Shown here one piece after another: positions 7,870 to 17,226 of a stretch of 64,000 nt of DNA. Location of the stretch: assembly GCA_963696645.1 (NCBI GenBank), contig CAVOKY010000005.1:1922001-1986000 (forward strand), written 5' to 3'. The notes under the pieces are model-generated. The model was given only the letters and a program-made list of their open reading frames with translations, searched no databases and was not told where the DNA came from. Made by a program: the position numbers and the translations under genes. Source of the stretch: JAMXLO01 sp963696645. GTDB taxonomy: Bacteria; Pseudomonadota; Alphaproteobacteria; Acetobacterales; Acetobacteraceae. Numbering within the stretch: the first letter of the stretch is position 1; every line of letters starts with the position of its first letter.

Positions 7870-10800
7870 ATGAACCTCGGCTTCTCCGGCCGGCTTACCC
7901 AGGCGACGATCCGCTCGCCGCTGACGCCGCTGTTTCTGCTGGCCGCGCTCGCTGCCGGACTGATCGCGCTGCTGACCATCCCGCGCGAGGAGGAACCGCA
8001 GATCAGCGTGCCGATGGTCGATATCGTCGTGCAGGCCAACGGCCTGAAGGCGCCCGACGCGGTGGAACTGGTGACCAAGCCGTTGGAAGCCATCGTCAAG
8101 CCGATCGCCGGCGTCGAGCATGTCTACAGCCAGACGCAGGACGACCGGGTCGTGGTCACCGTGCGTTTCAACGTCGGCACCAACGAAGACGATGCGGTGC
8201 TGCGGGTGAACGACAAGATCCGCGCGAACATCGACAAGATCCCGATCGGTATTCCCGAGCCGCTGATCGTCGGCCGCGGCATCAACGACGTGGCGGTGGT
8301 GGTGCTGACGCTGTCGCCAAAGCCCGAGGCGGCGGCACGCTGGACCGACAAGGACCTGTATGACATCGCAGTGAAGCTGCGCACCGAACTCGCCAAGGTT
8401 GACAACATCGGCACCAGCTACATCGTCGGCACCGGCCCGGAGGAAATCCGCGTCGAGCCCGATCCGGAGAAGCTGTCGCTGTTCGGCGTCACGTTGCAGC
8501 AGCTCATCGGCAAGGTGCGTGACGCCAACCGCGAGTTCGTTGCCGGCAGCGTGCGCGATGCTGGTTTGATGCGGACGCTGGCGGCCGGCCAGACGCTGCG
8601 CGGCGTGCCGGATATCGGTCTGCTGCTGCTGACCACGCGCGACGGCCGGCCGGTCTATGTGCGCGACGTGGCGCAGGTGGTGATCGGGCCGAGCACCGCG
8701 GAAAGCCGCGTGTGGAACCTGACGCCGGACAAGCAGGGCTGGGACCGCGTGCCTGCCGTCAGTCTCGCGCTGGCCAAGCGCGCCGGTGCCAACGCGGTGG
8801 TGGTGTCGCAGGCAATCCTCGACCGCGTCGCCGGTCTGCAAGGCAGGCTGATCCCGCCGGACCTGCGGGTCGATGTGACGCGCGATTACGGCAGCACCGC
8901 CAACGACAAGGCGAACGAGCTGCTGTTTCATCTTGGGCTGGCGACCGTCTCCATCGTCGTGCTGATCGCTCTGGCGATCGGCTGGCGCGAGGCGGTTGTG
9001 ACGCTCGTGGTGATTCCCACCACGATACTGCTGACGCTGCTGGCCGCCAAACTGATGGGCTACACGATCAACCGCGTCAGCCTGTTCGCGTTGATCTTCG
9101 CCATCGGCATCCTGGTGGATGACGCCATCGTCGTGGTGGAGAACATCGCGCGCCACTGGGCCATGCGTGACGGCAGGCCGCGCATGCAGGCGGCGATCGA
9201 GGCGGTGGCGGAAGTCGGCAATCCCACCGTCGTCGCCACGCTGACGGTGATCGCCGCCCTGCTGCCGATGCTGTTCGTGTCAGGCCTGATGGGGCCGTAC
9301 ATGGCGCCCATCCCAGCCAATGCATCGGCCGCGATGCTGTTCTCGTTCTTCGTCGCGATGGTGGTGGCGCCATGGCTGCTGCTGAAGCTTTCGCCTGAGC
9401 AGGCAAACGGCGGCGACAGTTTTCATGACGAAGGCCGGTTGGGCCGGCTGTATCGTCGCGTCGCCACGCCGCTGCTGCGCTCGCGGGCCCGGGCATGGAC
9501 ATTCCTGCTGATTGTCGGCGCCGCCACCATCGTCGCCTGCGTGCTGTTCTACACCGAAGCCGTCACGGTGAAACTGCTGCCATTCGACAACAAGTCGGAA
9601 CTCGCGATGGTGCTGAACCTGCCGGAGGGCAGCAGCCTGGAGGACACCGAGGCAGCACTGTTTGCCGCCGCCGACATCGTGCGCGGGCTGCCGGAGGTGC
9701 GTTCGGTGCAGGCCTATGCCGGCACCGCTGCGCCGTTCAACTTCAATGGCCTGGTGCGGCATTATTACATGCGCCAGTCGCCGGAACTGGGCGATCTGCA
9801 GATCAACCTCGCAGACAAGGCGGATCGCGACCGCAGCAGCCACACCATCGCGCTGGACCTGCGCCGGCGCCTGGCCGCACTGAAGCTGCCGCAGGGCAGC
9901 ACGCTGCAAGTGGTGGAGGTGCCGCCTGGACCGCCGGTGCTGGCCACACTGCTCGCCGAGATCTATGGCCCCGACGCGGCGACACGGCGCGCCGTGGCGG
10001 AGCAGGTGAAGGCATTGTTCCGTTCGGTCCCCTTCATCGTCGATGTCACCGATTCGTATGGCCATCCGCGTCCGCGATTACGCGTGAGCATCGATCAGGA
10101 CGAGCTGGAATATTTCGGCGTGGAACAGAGCGATGTGTACGACACGGTGCAGGCGTTGTTCGGTGGCGTGCCCGTGGGTTATTCGCATCGCGGCGAGGAG
10201 CGCGATCCGATCGCCATCCGCATTGGGCTGCCCAAGTCCGATCTGAGTTGGGACGAGCGTCTGGCGGCCACGCCGGTTCCGGCGAATACGCTGCCTGGCA
10301 GCAAGACGGTGGTGGAACTCGGCCAGGTGGTGCGGGTGGACAAGGAGCTCGGCTCGCCCGTGCTGTTTCGTCGCGATGGCGAGTTCGCAGACATGGTGAT
10401 GGGCGAATTGGCGGGTGCATTCGAGGCGCCGATCTATGGCATGCTGGCGGTCAATCAGGCGGTGGCGGCACATGACTGGGGGACGCTGCCAAGACCGGTG
10501 ATCAGCATCCGCGGTCAGCCGGCGGACGAATCGCATCCGACGCTGCTGTGGGATGGCGAATGGGAGATCACCTACGTCACGTTCCGCGACATGGGTGCCG
10601 CGTTCGGGGTGGCGATGCTGGGCATCTACATCCTGGTGGTGGCGCAGTTCCGCAGCTTCAAGTTGCCGCTGGTGATCCTGACGCCGATTCCGCTGACGCT
10701 GATCGGCATCGTGCCGGGGCACTGGCTGTTCAACGCGCCATTCACCGCGACCTCAATGATCGGCTTCATCGCACTGGCGGGGATCATCGTGCGCAACTCG

Positions 10801-11055
10801 ATCCTGCTGGTGGATTTCGTGCGTCACGGCGCGGGGCAGGGGCAGACGTTGCGCGACGTGCTGCTGACGGCGGGTGCGGTCCGCTTCAAGCCGATCCTGC
10901 TGACGGCGCTATCGGCGATGATCGGGGCGGCGACAATTCTGACCGACCCGATCTTCCAGGGTCTGGCGATCTCGCTGCTGTTCGGGCTGGCGTCGTCCAC
11001 GCTGCTGACGGTGCTGGTGATACCGGCGATTTACATCGTGCTGCGGGAGCCGTAG
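7870..11055 (+). CDS. RND efflux permease (AcrB/HAE family)
   Basis: A 1061-residue inner-membrane, proton-driven pump subunit. It has the RND plan: TM1 (residues ~18-38), a periplasmic domain starting EEEPQISVPMVDIVVQANG, TM2-6 with the proton-relay pair in GILVDDAIVVVEN, a second periplasmic loop, and TM8-12 with NSILLVDFVRHGAGQG. Unlike four of its neighbours on this strand and sqr, it is intact over 3.2 kb. It is the last gene of the persulfide-sensor operon, so it may export sulfur compounds or electrophiles formed during sulfide stress; that role is inference. No outer-membrane channel gene is adjacent. Confidence 0.9.
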   Translation: MNLGFSGRLTQATIRSPLTPLFLLAALAAGLIALLTIPREEEPQISVPMVDIVVQANGLKAPDAVELVTKPLEAIVKPIAGVEHVYSQTQDDRVVVTVRFNVGTNEDDAVLRVNDKIRANIDKIPIGIPEPLIVGRGINDVAVVVLTLSPKPEAAARWTDKDLYDIAVKLRTELAKVDNIGTSYIVGTGPEEIRVEPDPEKLSLFGVTLQQLIGKVRDANREFVAGSVRDAGLMRTLAAGQTLRGVPDIGLLLLTTRDGRPVYVRDVAQVVIGPSTAESRVWNLTPDKQGWDRVPAVSLALAKRAGANAVVVSQAILDRVAGLQGRLIPPDLRVDVTRDYGSTANDKANELLFHLGLATVSIVVLIALAIGWREAVVTLVVIPTTILLTLLAAKLMGYTINRVSLFALIFAIGILVDDAIVVVENIARHWAMRDGRPRMQAAIEAVAEVGNPTVVATLTVIAALLPMLFVSGLMGPYMAPIPANASAAMLFSFFVAMVVAPWLLLKLSPEQANGGDSFHDEGRLGRLYRRVATPLLRSRARAWTFLLIVGAATIVACVLFYTEAVTVKLLPFDNKSELAMVLNLPEGSSLEDTEAALFAAADIVRGLPEVRSVQAYAGTAAPFNFNGLVRHYYMRQSPELGDLQINLADKADRDRSSHTIALDLRRRLAALKLPQGSTLQVVEVPPGPPVLATLLAEIYGPDAATRRAVAEQVKALFRSVPFIVDVTDSYGHPRPRLRVSIDQDELEYFGVEQSDVYDTVQALFGGVPVGYSHRGEERDPIAIRIGLPKSDLSWDERLAATPVPANTLPGSKTVVELGQVVRVDKELGSPVLFRRDGEFADMVMGELAGAFEAPIYGMLAVNQAVAAHDWGTLPRPVISIRGQPADESHPTLLWDGEWEITYVTFRDMGAAFGVAMLGIYILVVAQFRSFKLPLVILTPIPLTLIGIVPGHWLFNAPFTATSMIGFIALAGIIVRNSILLVDFVRHGAGQGQTLRDVLLTAGAVRFKPILLTALSAMIGAATILTDPIFQGLAISLLFGLASSTLLTVLVIPAIYIVLREP

Positions 11056-11074
11056 CAGCGCATTCCGCCGCTGC

Positions 11075-12370
11075 TCAAATCGCTCGCCACCACCGGCGCG
11101 TGAGCAGCAGCACCAGCAATCCTGTCAGCCCTGACGACGCCGTTGCCCATGGCGCGCCGATCGCGTCGGCCAGCCAGCCAAGTGCGACGAACCCGACCGG
11201 GCCGATGCCGATGCACACCGACAGCACGCCGAGCATGCGGCTGCGCATCTCCGGCGGTGAGGACAGATAGACCAGCGTCGCCTGCATGATGCTGAAACCG
11301 GCGCCGCCCAACCCGGTGAACAGCAGCGCAGATCCGGCGATCAGCGGGATCGGGACCAGCGCGAACACGATCAGCATGACCATATACAGGGTCACACCGC
11401 CAACATAGGCGCGGCGATAGAAGCTCGGCTTGCAGAGCATCCCCATCAGCACCGCGCCGACGAATGCGCCGATGCCGTCCATGCTGGCGAGGACGCCGAT
11501 GCCTTCCGGACCGAGCAGCAGACGGTCCTGCCCGATCACCGGCACCATGCTGGTGAACGGCCAGCCGAAGACGTTGTAAACCACGGTAACGATCAGCGTG
11601 CCGATCAACCTGCGGTCGCCGCGCATCAGCCGCAGACCTTCGGCAATGCGTGCCAGCACCGTCTCGGCGGTACTCGGCGGAAAGGTATTGCGGTATCGCA
11701 CGCGGCACGCGGCCACGCCCGCGATCGCATAGAGCACGACGCTGAGGGTGAACACGCCCTGGATGCCCATGCCGGCGAGCAACAGGCCACCAATTGTCGG
11801 CCCGACCATGCGGCTCGCGTTGTTGGCACCCACGTCGATCGACATGGCCGAGCCCATGCTTGCCGTCCCGACAGCCTCGCCGATCATCACGCGCCGCACC
11901 GGATTGTCGGTCGCCCAGCCGATGCCGTTGATGAAACTGGCGGCGGCAAGATGCCATACTTCCAGCGAATGGGTATAGGACAGCATCGCCAGCACCAGCG
12001 ACGTGACCAGCATGCTGGCGACCACAAGGATCAGCGTCGTGCGTCGCTCCATGCGTTCGGCGATTGCGCCGATGAAGGCGCCGAACAAACCCATCGGCAG
12101 CAGCCGCAACATCGTCATCATGGCTACCATGAAAGGCGAGTGGGTGTGCTGGTAGACAAACACGCCGACCGCGATGGTCTCCACCCAGCGCACGACGAAC
12201 ACCACGAGGCCGACGAACCACAGCCGCCAGAAATCCGCGCTGTCGATCAGCCACGCCGGGCGGCTGGCCGGCCGGGCCAGAGTCGTATCAGCCACGTGAA
12301 AGACGTTCCTCGTCGTTTCTGGTGCGATCCTGCCGGGGTCCGCGTCGCCCGGCAACTCGGTGTGCTGCAT
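11075..12370 (-). CDS. Major facilitator superfamily exporter
   Basis: A 431-residue transporter with about twelve hydrophobic segments. Residues 55-75 carry FWRLWFVGLVVFVVRWVETI, and the loop 2-3 region reads GAFIGAIAERMERRTT, the usual MFS motif A position. NPVRRVMIGEAVG and a long central loop resemble EntS-like and MFS_3 drug or siderophore exporters. ATG 12370 is chosen because residues upstream in the open frame are antisense to the sirtuin gene and not MFS-like. It converges with the RND gene and diverges from the sirtuin. Substrate unknown. Confidence 0.82.
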   Translation of the reverse strand: MQHTELPGDADPGRIAPETTRNVFHVADTTLARPASRPAWLIDSADFWRLWFVGLVVFVVRWVETIAVGVFVYQHTHSPFMVAMMTMLRLLPMGLFGAFIGAIAERMERRTTLILVVASMLVTSLVLAMLSYTHSLEVWHLAAASFINGIGWATDNPVRRVMIGEAVGTASMGSAMSIDVGANNASRMVGPTIGGLLLAGMGIQGVFTLSVVLYAIAGVAACRVRYRNTFPPSTAETVLARIAEGLRLMRGDRRLIGTLIVTVVYNVFGWPFTSMVPVIGQDRLLLGPEGIGVLASMDGIGAFVGAVLMGMLCKPSFYRRAYVGGVTLYMVMLIVFALVPIPLIAGSALLFTGLGGAGFSIMQATLVYLSSPPEMRSRMLGVLSVCIGIGPVGFVALGWLADAIGAPWATASSGLTGLLVLLLTRRWWRAI

Positions 12371-12430
12371 CCCGGCTATTGTCGTGGCGCGTGCCTTGGT
12401 GGACCATGCGAGGTGGCCGAGGGAGGCACG

Positions 12431-13186
12431 ATGGCTCACGACGATGACGTTGCGGCGTTGCGCCGGCTGATCGACGAAGCGCGGCGGATCGTTGTGTTCA
12501 CCGGCGCGGGGATCAGCACGGAGTCGGGAATTCCGGATTTCCGCAGTCCCGGCGGTATCTGGACGAAGATGCGGCCGATCGACTTCTCCGAGTTCATGGC
12601 ATCCGAGGAGGCGCGGCGCGAATCCTGGCGACGGCGGTTCGCGACGGATCCCACGATGCGCGCCGCGGAACCGAATCGCGGTCATCGTGCCGTGGCGACG
12701 CTGGTGGCACGCGGCAAGGCATCAGCGGTGATCACGCAGAATATCGACGGCCTGCACCAGGCGTCGGGCGTGCCGGCGAACCGGGTGATCGAGCTGCACG
12801 GCAACACGACTTACGCCCATTGCCTCGACTGCGCGCAGCGCTACGAGCTGGAGGTGATCCGGGTTGAGTTCGAACGCACCGGCGACGCGCCAATGTGCGA
12901 TGCATGCGGCGGGTTCGTGAAGACCGCGACCATATCATTCGGCCAGTCGATGCCGGCGGCGGCGATGATCCGCGCGGAGGAGGAGACACTGGCGGCGGGC
13001 CTGTTCATCGCCATCGGCTCGTCGCTGGTGGTGTATCCGGCGGCGGGTTTTCCGGAGCTCGCAGCGCGTAACGGGGCACGACTGGTGATCCTGAATCGCG
13101 AGCCGACCGGGCTCGATCCGCTGGCCGATCTTGTCCTGCATCGCGAGATCGGCGTCACGTTGGGCGAGGCGGTCGGCAACAATTAG
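12431..13186 (+). CDS. cobB: NAD-dependent protein deacylase (sirtuin)
   Basis: Sir2-family enzyme that removes acyl groups from lysines using NAD. All hallmarks are present: FTGAGISTESGIPDFRSPGG, TQNIDGLHQASG, the catalytic His in IELHGNT, two zinc CxxC pairs (CLDC and CDAC) and the NAD-binding GSSLVVYPAAG with LVILNREPTG. At 251 residues it is a compact class. ATG 12431 follows GGGAGGCACG. The open frame extends far upstream but that part overlaps the divergent MFS gene. A Pat-type lysine acetyltransferase is encoded at 33.7 kb, which could act on the same targets. Confidence 0.93.
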   Translation: MAHDDDVAALRRLIDEARRIVVFTGAGISTESGIPDFRSPGGIWTKMRPIDFSEFMASEEARRESWRRRFATDPTMRAAEPNRGHRAVATLVARGKASAVITQNIDGLHQASGVPANRVIELHGNTTYAHCLDCAQRYELEVIRVEFERTGDAPMCDACGGFVKTATISFGQSMPAAAMIRAEEETLAAGLFIAIGSSLVVYPAAGFPELAARNGARLVILNREPTGLDPLADLVLHREIGVTLGEAVGNN

Positions 13187-13213
13187 GACGCGGAATTCCC
13201 GTGAGCACACACT

Positions 13214-13302
13214 GTCATTGCGAGGAGCGAAGCGACGCGGCAATCCCCCGCCAGTGCGGCACTGGCGGGGGATTGCCGCGTCGCTTCGCTCCTCGCAATG
13301 AC
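13214..13302. repeat. Perfect 89-bp palindrome, family A extragenic element
   Basis: Left arm 13214-13257 and right arm 13259-13302 are perfect 44-base reverse complements separated by a single G. Each arm ends in GTCATTGCGAGGAGCGAAGC. It lies in the short gap after the sirtuin gene and before the LLM gene, so it could form a very stable hairpin or act as a terminator. Three related, less perfect copies occur in this window. Confidence 0.95.
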
Positions 13303-13353
13303 AGCCGATCGCGGCGGACCCTTGTGTTTGATTTTCACCACTAGGAGGCGGAA

Positions 13354-14305
13354 GTGGCGCGCAGCATAGCCATCGGCGTGGGATTGATGGAGTTTCCCTT
13401 CAGCAGCACGGATGGGTTCTGGCGCTGGGTCGATCTTTGCGAGGCCGGCGGGGTCGATTCGATCTGGCAGACCGACCGGATCATCAGCCGTCAGCCGATT
13501 CTCGAGTGCATGACGGCGCTGGCGGCGATCGCCGGGCGCACGCGGCGGATCAAGTTCGGCATCAACGTGGTGTCGCTGGCGTTGCGCGATCCGGTGCTGC
13601 TGGCCAAGCAGTGCGCGACGATCGATGTACTGTCGCAGGGACGGCTGTTGCCGGGATTCGGCATCGGCAGTCCGCAAGGGCCGGAATGGCAGGCGCTGCA
13701 TATCGACACGACGACGCGGGGCCGCAAGACCGATGAGGCGCTGGAGATCATCCATCGCCTGTGGTCGGAGGAACTCGGTGGATTTCGCGGGGCGCCACAA
13801 TCATCTGACCGGCGCGTCGATTTCACCGAAGCCGGTGCAGCCCGATCTGCCGATCTGGATCGGCGGTTCGTCAGCGGCAGCGGTGCGGCGGACGGCGCGC
13901 TATGGCACGGGATGGCAGGCGGGGGCGGAGACCGCTGCCGATGTTGGGCGGGTGATTGCCGAGATCAAGGCGGCGCTGGTCGAGAGCGGGCGGAGCATCG
14001 ATGAGGATCATTACGGTGCGGCTTTTGCGTATCGCTTCGGTCGTGTTGACGATCCCGGTGTGGCGCAGGTGATGGAGGCGTATCGGAAGCGCACCGGGCG
14101 CGATCCCGAGCGGCACTTCGCGATCGGCGATGCCGGGATGATGCTGGGGCGGATCGCGGAGTATGTGGAGGCGGGGGCGTCGAAATTCATATTGCGTCCG
14201 GCGGCGCGCGGGGATGAGGACATGCTGGATCAGACGCGGCGGCTGATCGAGCAGGTGCTGCCGCTGGTGGTCTCGCGCTGGCCGCGGCAGGCCAAGGCGG
14301 CGTAG
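13354..14305 (+). pseudogene. LLM-class F420/flavin-dependent oxidoreductase, reading frame broken once
   Basis: A luciferase-like monooxygenase-family protein. GTG 13354 follows an AGGAGG. The first frame gives GVGLMEFPFSSTDGFWRWVD, the VSLALRDPVLLAKQCATIDV strand and GRLLPGFGIGSPQGPEW, all typical of the family. After ~13777 the match continues in the next frame with DFAGRHNHLTGASISPKPVQ, LPIWIGGSS and GYGTGWQAG-like sequence to 14305. Deleting one G in CTCGGTGG restores a ~316-residue protein. The substrate cannot be assigned. Neighbours are unrelated. Confidence 0.8.
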
Positions 14306-14324
14306 CCGGCTGTAGGCTGAGATA

Positions 14325-14416
14325 TAGCGAGGAAGCAATCTTGGTCCGGTGTAGGCGCACTCTTCGTACCCTGCTCGTTGGGGATTGCTTCGTCGGCTTC
14401 GCCTCCTCGCAATGAC
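14325..14416. repeat. Family A extragenic palindromic element, degraded left arm
   Basis: The right end, GGGGATTGCTTCGTCG...CCTCGCAATGAC (14380-14416), is nearly identical to the right ends of the copies at 23.5 and 28.5 kb. The left arm is reduced to GCGAGGAAGCAATC. It lies between the LLM gene and the convergent ABC operon end. Confidence 0.8.
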
Positions 14417-14455
14417 AAGGGGGGGCGGGGGGACGGGCGGGGCAGGGAGCGCGGG

Positions 14456-15535
14456 TTACAACAGCACGCAGTGCATTGGCGCAAAGGAAATCATTACTTC
14501 GCTGCCTTCGTCGAACATCTCGGTTGGCGGGCGGCGCACGATCAATTGGCCGGCCGGCCAGTCCACTACGTACTGGATGAAGTCGCCGTGGAACATGCGG
14601 CGATGGATGCGACCGGGCACCGTGTTTTGCGAGCCCGGCACGTGTCCGAGATGAATGTATGACGATCGCAGCGCCACCGTGTCCTGATCGCCGCGCGTTG
14701 CGTCCGATGCGACGACTTCCAGGCGTATCCCGCCTGCCGCCTCGAACAGCAGCGTGCCGGTTGCTTGAGCGGGGCCGCGAACCTGGCCCTCGATGAGATT
14801 CGCCGACCCCACGAAGTCGGCAACGAAGCGGCTGCGCGGGCGATTGTAGATTTCCTCGGGCGAACCGATCTGCTCGATCCGGCCGCCGTTCATCACGATC
14901 ACCCGATCGGAGATCGCCAGCGCTTCCTCCTGGTCGTGCGTGACGTAAAGCGCGGTGATGTCCAGTCGCCGCTGCAATTCCCGAAGCTCCACGCGCATCT
15001 CGGCGCGCAGTTTGGCGTCCAGGTTCGATAGCGGTTCATCGAACAACAGCACGTTGGGCGAGAAGGCGATCGCCCGCGCCACCGCGACACGCTGTTGCTG
15101 GCCGCCCGACAGTTTCGATGCGGGCCGGTCGGCGTAATCCTGCATCTGCACCAGACCCAGCACGCGTGCCACGTTCTGCCGCACCTCTGCCTGCGGCAGT
15201 TTGCGCACGCGCAGGCCATAGGCGACGTTGTCGAACACAGTCATGTGCGGCCAGATCGCGTACGACTGGAACACCATGGAGACGCCACGTTTCTCCGCCG
15301 GCACGTTGCGCCGTTCTGCCGCGCCGTACACCGTCTCGCCATTCAGCCGGATACTGCCCGAGCTTGGCGTTTCCAGGCCGGCGACGGCGCGCAATGTCGT
15401 GGTCTTGCCGCAGCCGGACGGGCCGAGCAGCGTCACCAGTTCACCGGGCGCGATGTCGAAGCCGATGCCATCGACCGCGATCACGTCGCCGTAGTGCACG
15501 ATCAGGTCCGACACTTCGATGCGCGGCTGGTTCAT
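14456..15535 (-). CDS. ABC importer ATPase (PotA/FbpC type)
   Basis: The cytosolic ATPase of an ABC importer. It has Walker A GPSGCGKTTTLRAVAG, Q-loop FQSYAIWPHM, signature LSGGQQQRVAVARA, Walker B LLFDEPLSNLDAKLR and H-loop VTHDQEEALA. A C-terminal TOBE-like domain follows from residue ~240. Length is 359. ATG 15535 overlaps the permease stop by four bases. Relatives serve spermidine/putrescine, ferric iron or thiamine importers; the sequence alone does not choose between them. It is the last gene of the NHL, binding-protein, permease, ATPase operon. Confidence 0.92.
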   Translation of the reverse strand: MNQPRIEVSDLIVHYGDVIAVDGIGFDIAPGELVTLLGPSGCGKTTTLRAVAGLETPSSGSIRLNGETVYGAAERRNVPAEKRGVSMVFQSYAIWPHMTVFDNVAYGLRVRKLPQAEVRQNVARVLGLVQMQDYADRPASKLSGGQQQRVAVARAIAFSPNVLLFDEPLSNLDAKLRAEMRVELRELQRRLDITALYVTHDQEEALAISDRVIVMNGGRIEQIGSPEEIYNRPRSRFVADFVGSANLIEGQVRGPAQATGTLLFEAAGGIRLEVVASDATRGDQDTVALRSSYIHLGHVPGSQNTVPGRIHRRMFHGDFIQYVVDWPAGQLIVRRPPTEMFDEGSEVMISFAPMHCVLL

Positions 15536-17214
15536 TGGGTGATCCCGGTGACGCGCCGCGCCAGGCCGAACATGATGGCGACTGCCACGAAGATGGTCGC
15601 GGTCTGGATCAGCGCCATCGCCGCGGACAGTTCCGAACTGGAGCTGAGCCAGGAATTGACGATGGCCGGCGCGATGACTTTCGAATTTGGGCCCATCAGG
15701 AAGATCGAAACGCCGAGTTCGCGCACCGATGCGATGAAGATCAGCAACCATGCCGCCACCATGCCGGGCCGCAGCAACGGCAGAGTCACGGTGCGCATCT
15801 GGTAGATCCATGGCGCGCCGCAGACGCGGGCGCATTCCTCCAGGCTCGGGTCAACCTGCAACACGACACCGGCGATGGTGCGCAAGCCGAGCGGCAGGAA
15901 CACGGTGAAATACGCCAACGCCAGCAGCCACAGTGTGCCATAGATCGGGATCGGCAGATTGATCCACGCCCACAGCAGGCCGAGACCGAATACCAGTCGC
16001 GGCACCGCCTGCGGGAACATGATGACGTACTCCGCCGCACCTCGACCTGGCATGCGCGAGCGGTAGATGATCCAAGCCAGTACGCCCATTACCGGCACGC
16101 CGATGGTAGCGACCGAGATCCCCAATGTCAGGCTGTTGACGAACGCGGGTCCGACGGAGCCCATCTGCAATGCGGTCTGGTAATTCGCCAGAGTGAAATG
16201 CATCTGCGACAGGATCACGGTGGCGAAGCGCTCGAACGACGTCAGCATCAGCGCGCCAAGTGGCAGGATCACCGCGACGATGATGTAGCCCCAGGCAATG
16301 CCGAGCAGCGGCCAGCGCATCAGGCCGACATCCATTTCACGCGGGCGGAATCCCTTGCCGGTGATGGTGATGTAGGTGCCGCGGCGCAGCACCAGGCGAG
16401 CCAGCGTCAGCGTGATCAGCATCACGCCGAACAGCGACAGGCCCATGGCGGCGGCGCGGCCATAGTCAGGCGGGAAGGACAGCGTTGCCTCCCAGATCGC
16501 CGTGGTCACCACGTAGAATCGGCCGGGAATCCCCAGCACGAACGCCGCGGCGAACGACCCCAGCATTTCGGCGAATACGAAGATCGTTGCACTCAACACG
16601 CCGGGCGCCACCAGCGGCAGTGTGATGCGCAACGCGGTGCGCAGCTTGCCGGCACCGAGCACGCGGGAACTTTCCTCCAGCGATGGGTCCATCGATTTCA
16701 TCGAGGCGGATATCATGACGAAGGCGATGGTGCCCTCGAACAGCGCCATCACCCATGCGATGCCGTAGGGCGAGTAAATGTTGAAGAGATCGGCCGGCGA
16801 ACCGAGTGAGCGCCATGCCTGATTGACCAGTCCGGTCTTCGGTCCCAGCAGCACGCCCCAGGCCAGAGCGCCGATCAGCGGGGTCATGTAGTAAGGCAGT
16901 TCCATCAGCCGTTCGAGCCGCTGGCGTCCCGGTATGTTGGTGCGTGTCAGGATCCAGGCCTGCAGGAAACCGAACAGTACGGCCAGCACGGTGGCGATGC
17001 TGGCGACCAGCGCGGTATTCGCGAGGATATGGGCGTCGTCGATCAGGTTGATGTAGTTGTCGAAGCCGTATTGCTCAGGCGGGAACGTCGATGGATCGCC
17101 GACGTTGAGCGATTCGTTGATCAGGAAGCCGATCGGATACAGCACCAGCGCGCCGCACAGCAGCACGACGAGTGGCATCACGATGTGTCGCGGCGTCAGG
17201 CCTCGGAATACCAC
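15532..17214 (-). CDS. Fused-domain ABC importer permease (FbpB/AfuB type)
   Basis: A 560-residue inner-membrane protein containing two BPD-type permease modules of about six helices each, as in FbpB/AfuB-type iron and related importers. EAA-like loops that contact the ATPase are visible in each half: LEESSRVLGAGKLRTALRIT (residues ~200-220) and LEECARVCGAPWIYQMRTVT (~460-480). The start at 17214 lies 12 bases from the end of the upstream binding-protein gene, and the stop overlaps the ATPase start. The duplicated architecture means one gene supplies both transmembrane subunits. Confidence 0.92.
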   Translation of the reverse strand: MVFRGLTPRHIVMPLVVLLCGALVLYPIGFLINESLNVGDPSTFPPEQYGFDNYINLIDDAHILANTALVASIATVLAVLFGFLQAWILTRTNIPGRQRLERLMELPYYMTPLIGALAWGVLLGPKTGLVNQAWRSLGSPADLFNIYSPYGIAWVMALFEGTIAFVMISASMKSMDPSLEESSRVLGAGKLRTALRITLPLVAPGVLSATIFVFAEMLGSFAAAFVLGIPGRFYVVTTAIWEATLSFPPDYGRAAAMGLSLFGVMLITLTLARLVLRRGTYITITGKGFRPREMDVGLMRWPLLGIAWGYIIVAVILPLGALMLTSFERFATVILSQMHFTLANYQTALQMGSVGPAFVNSLTLGISVATIGVPVMGVLAWIIYRSRMPGRGAAEYVIMFPQAVPRLVFGLGLLWAWINLPIPIYGTLWLLALAYFTVFLPLGLRTIAGVVLQVDPSLEECARVCGAPWIYQMRTVTLPLLRPGMVAAWLLIFIASVRELGVSIFLMGPNSKVIAPAIVNSWLSSSSELSAAMALIQTATIFVAVAIMFGLARRVTGITQ

Positions 17215-17226
17215 CTTGGATTCCGC

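Noticed and set aside
7558..9156. 532-codon leftward ORF opposite the RND gene
   Set aside because: Shadow of RND coding sequence; His/Asp/Gln-rich composition.
15118..16809. 563-codon rightward ORF opposite the ABC permease and ATPase
   Set aside because: Arg/His/Gln-rich composition with no domains; the leftward genes show clear ABC motifs.
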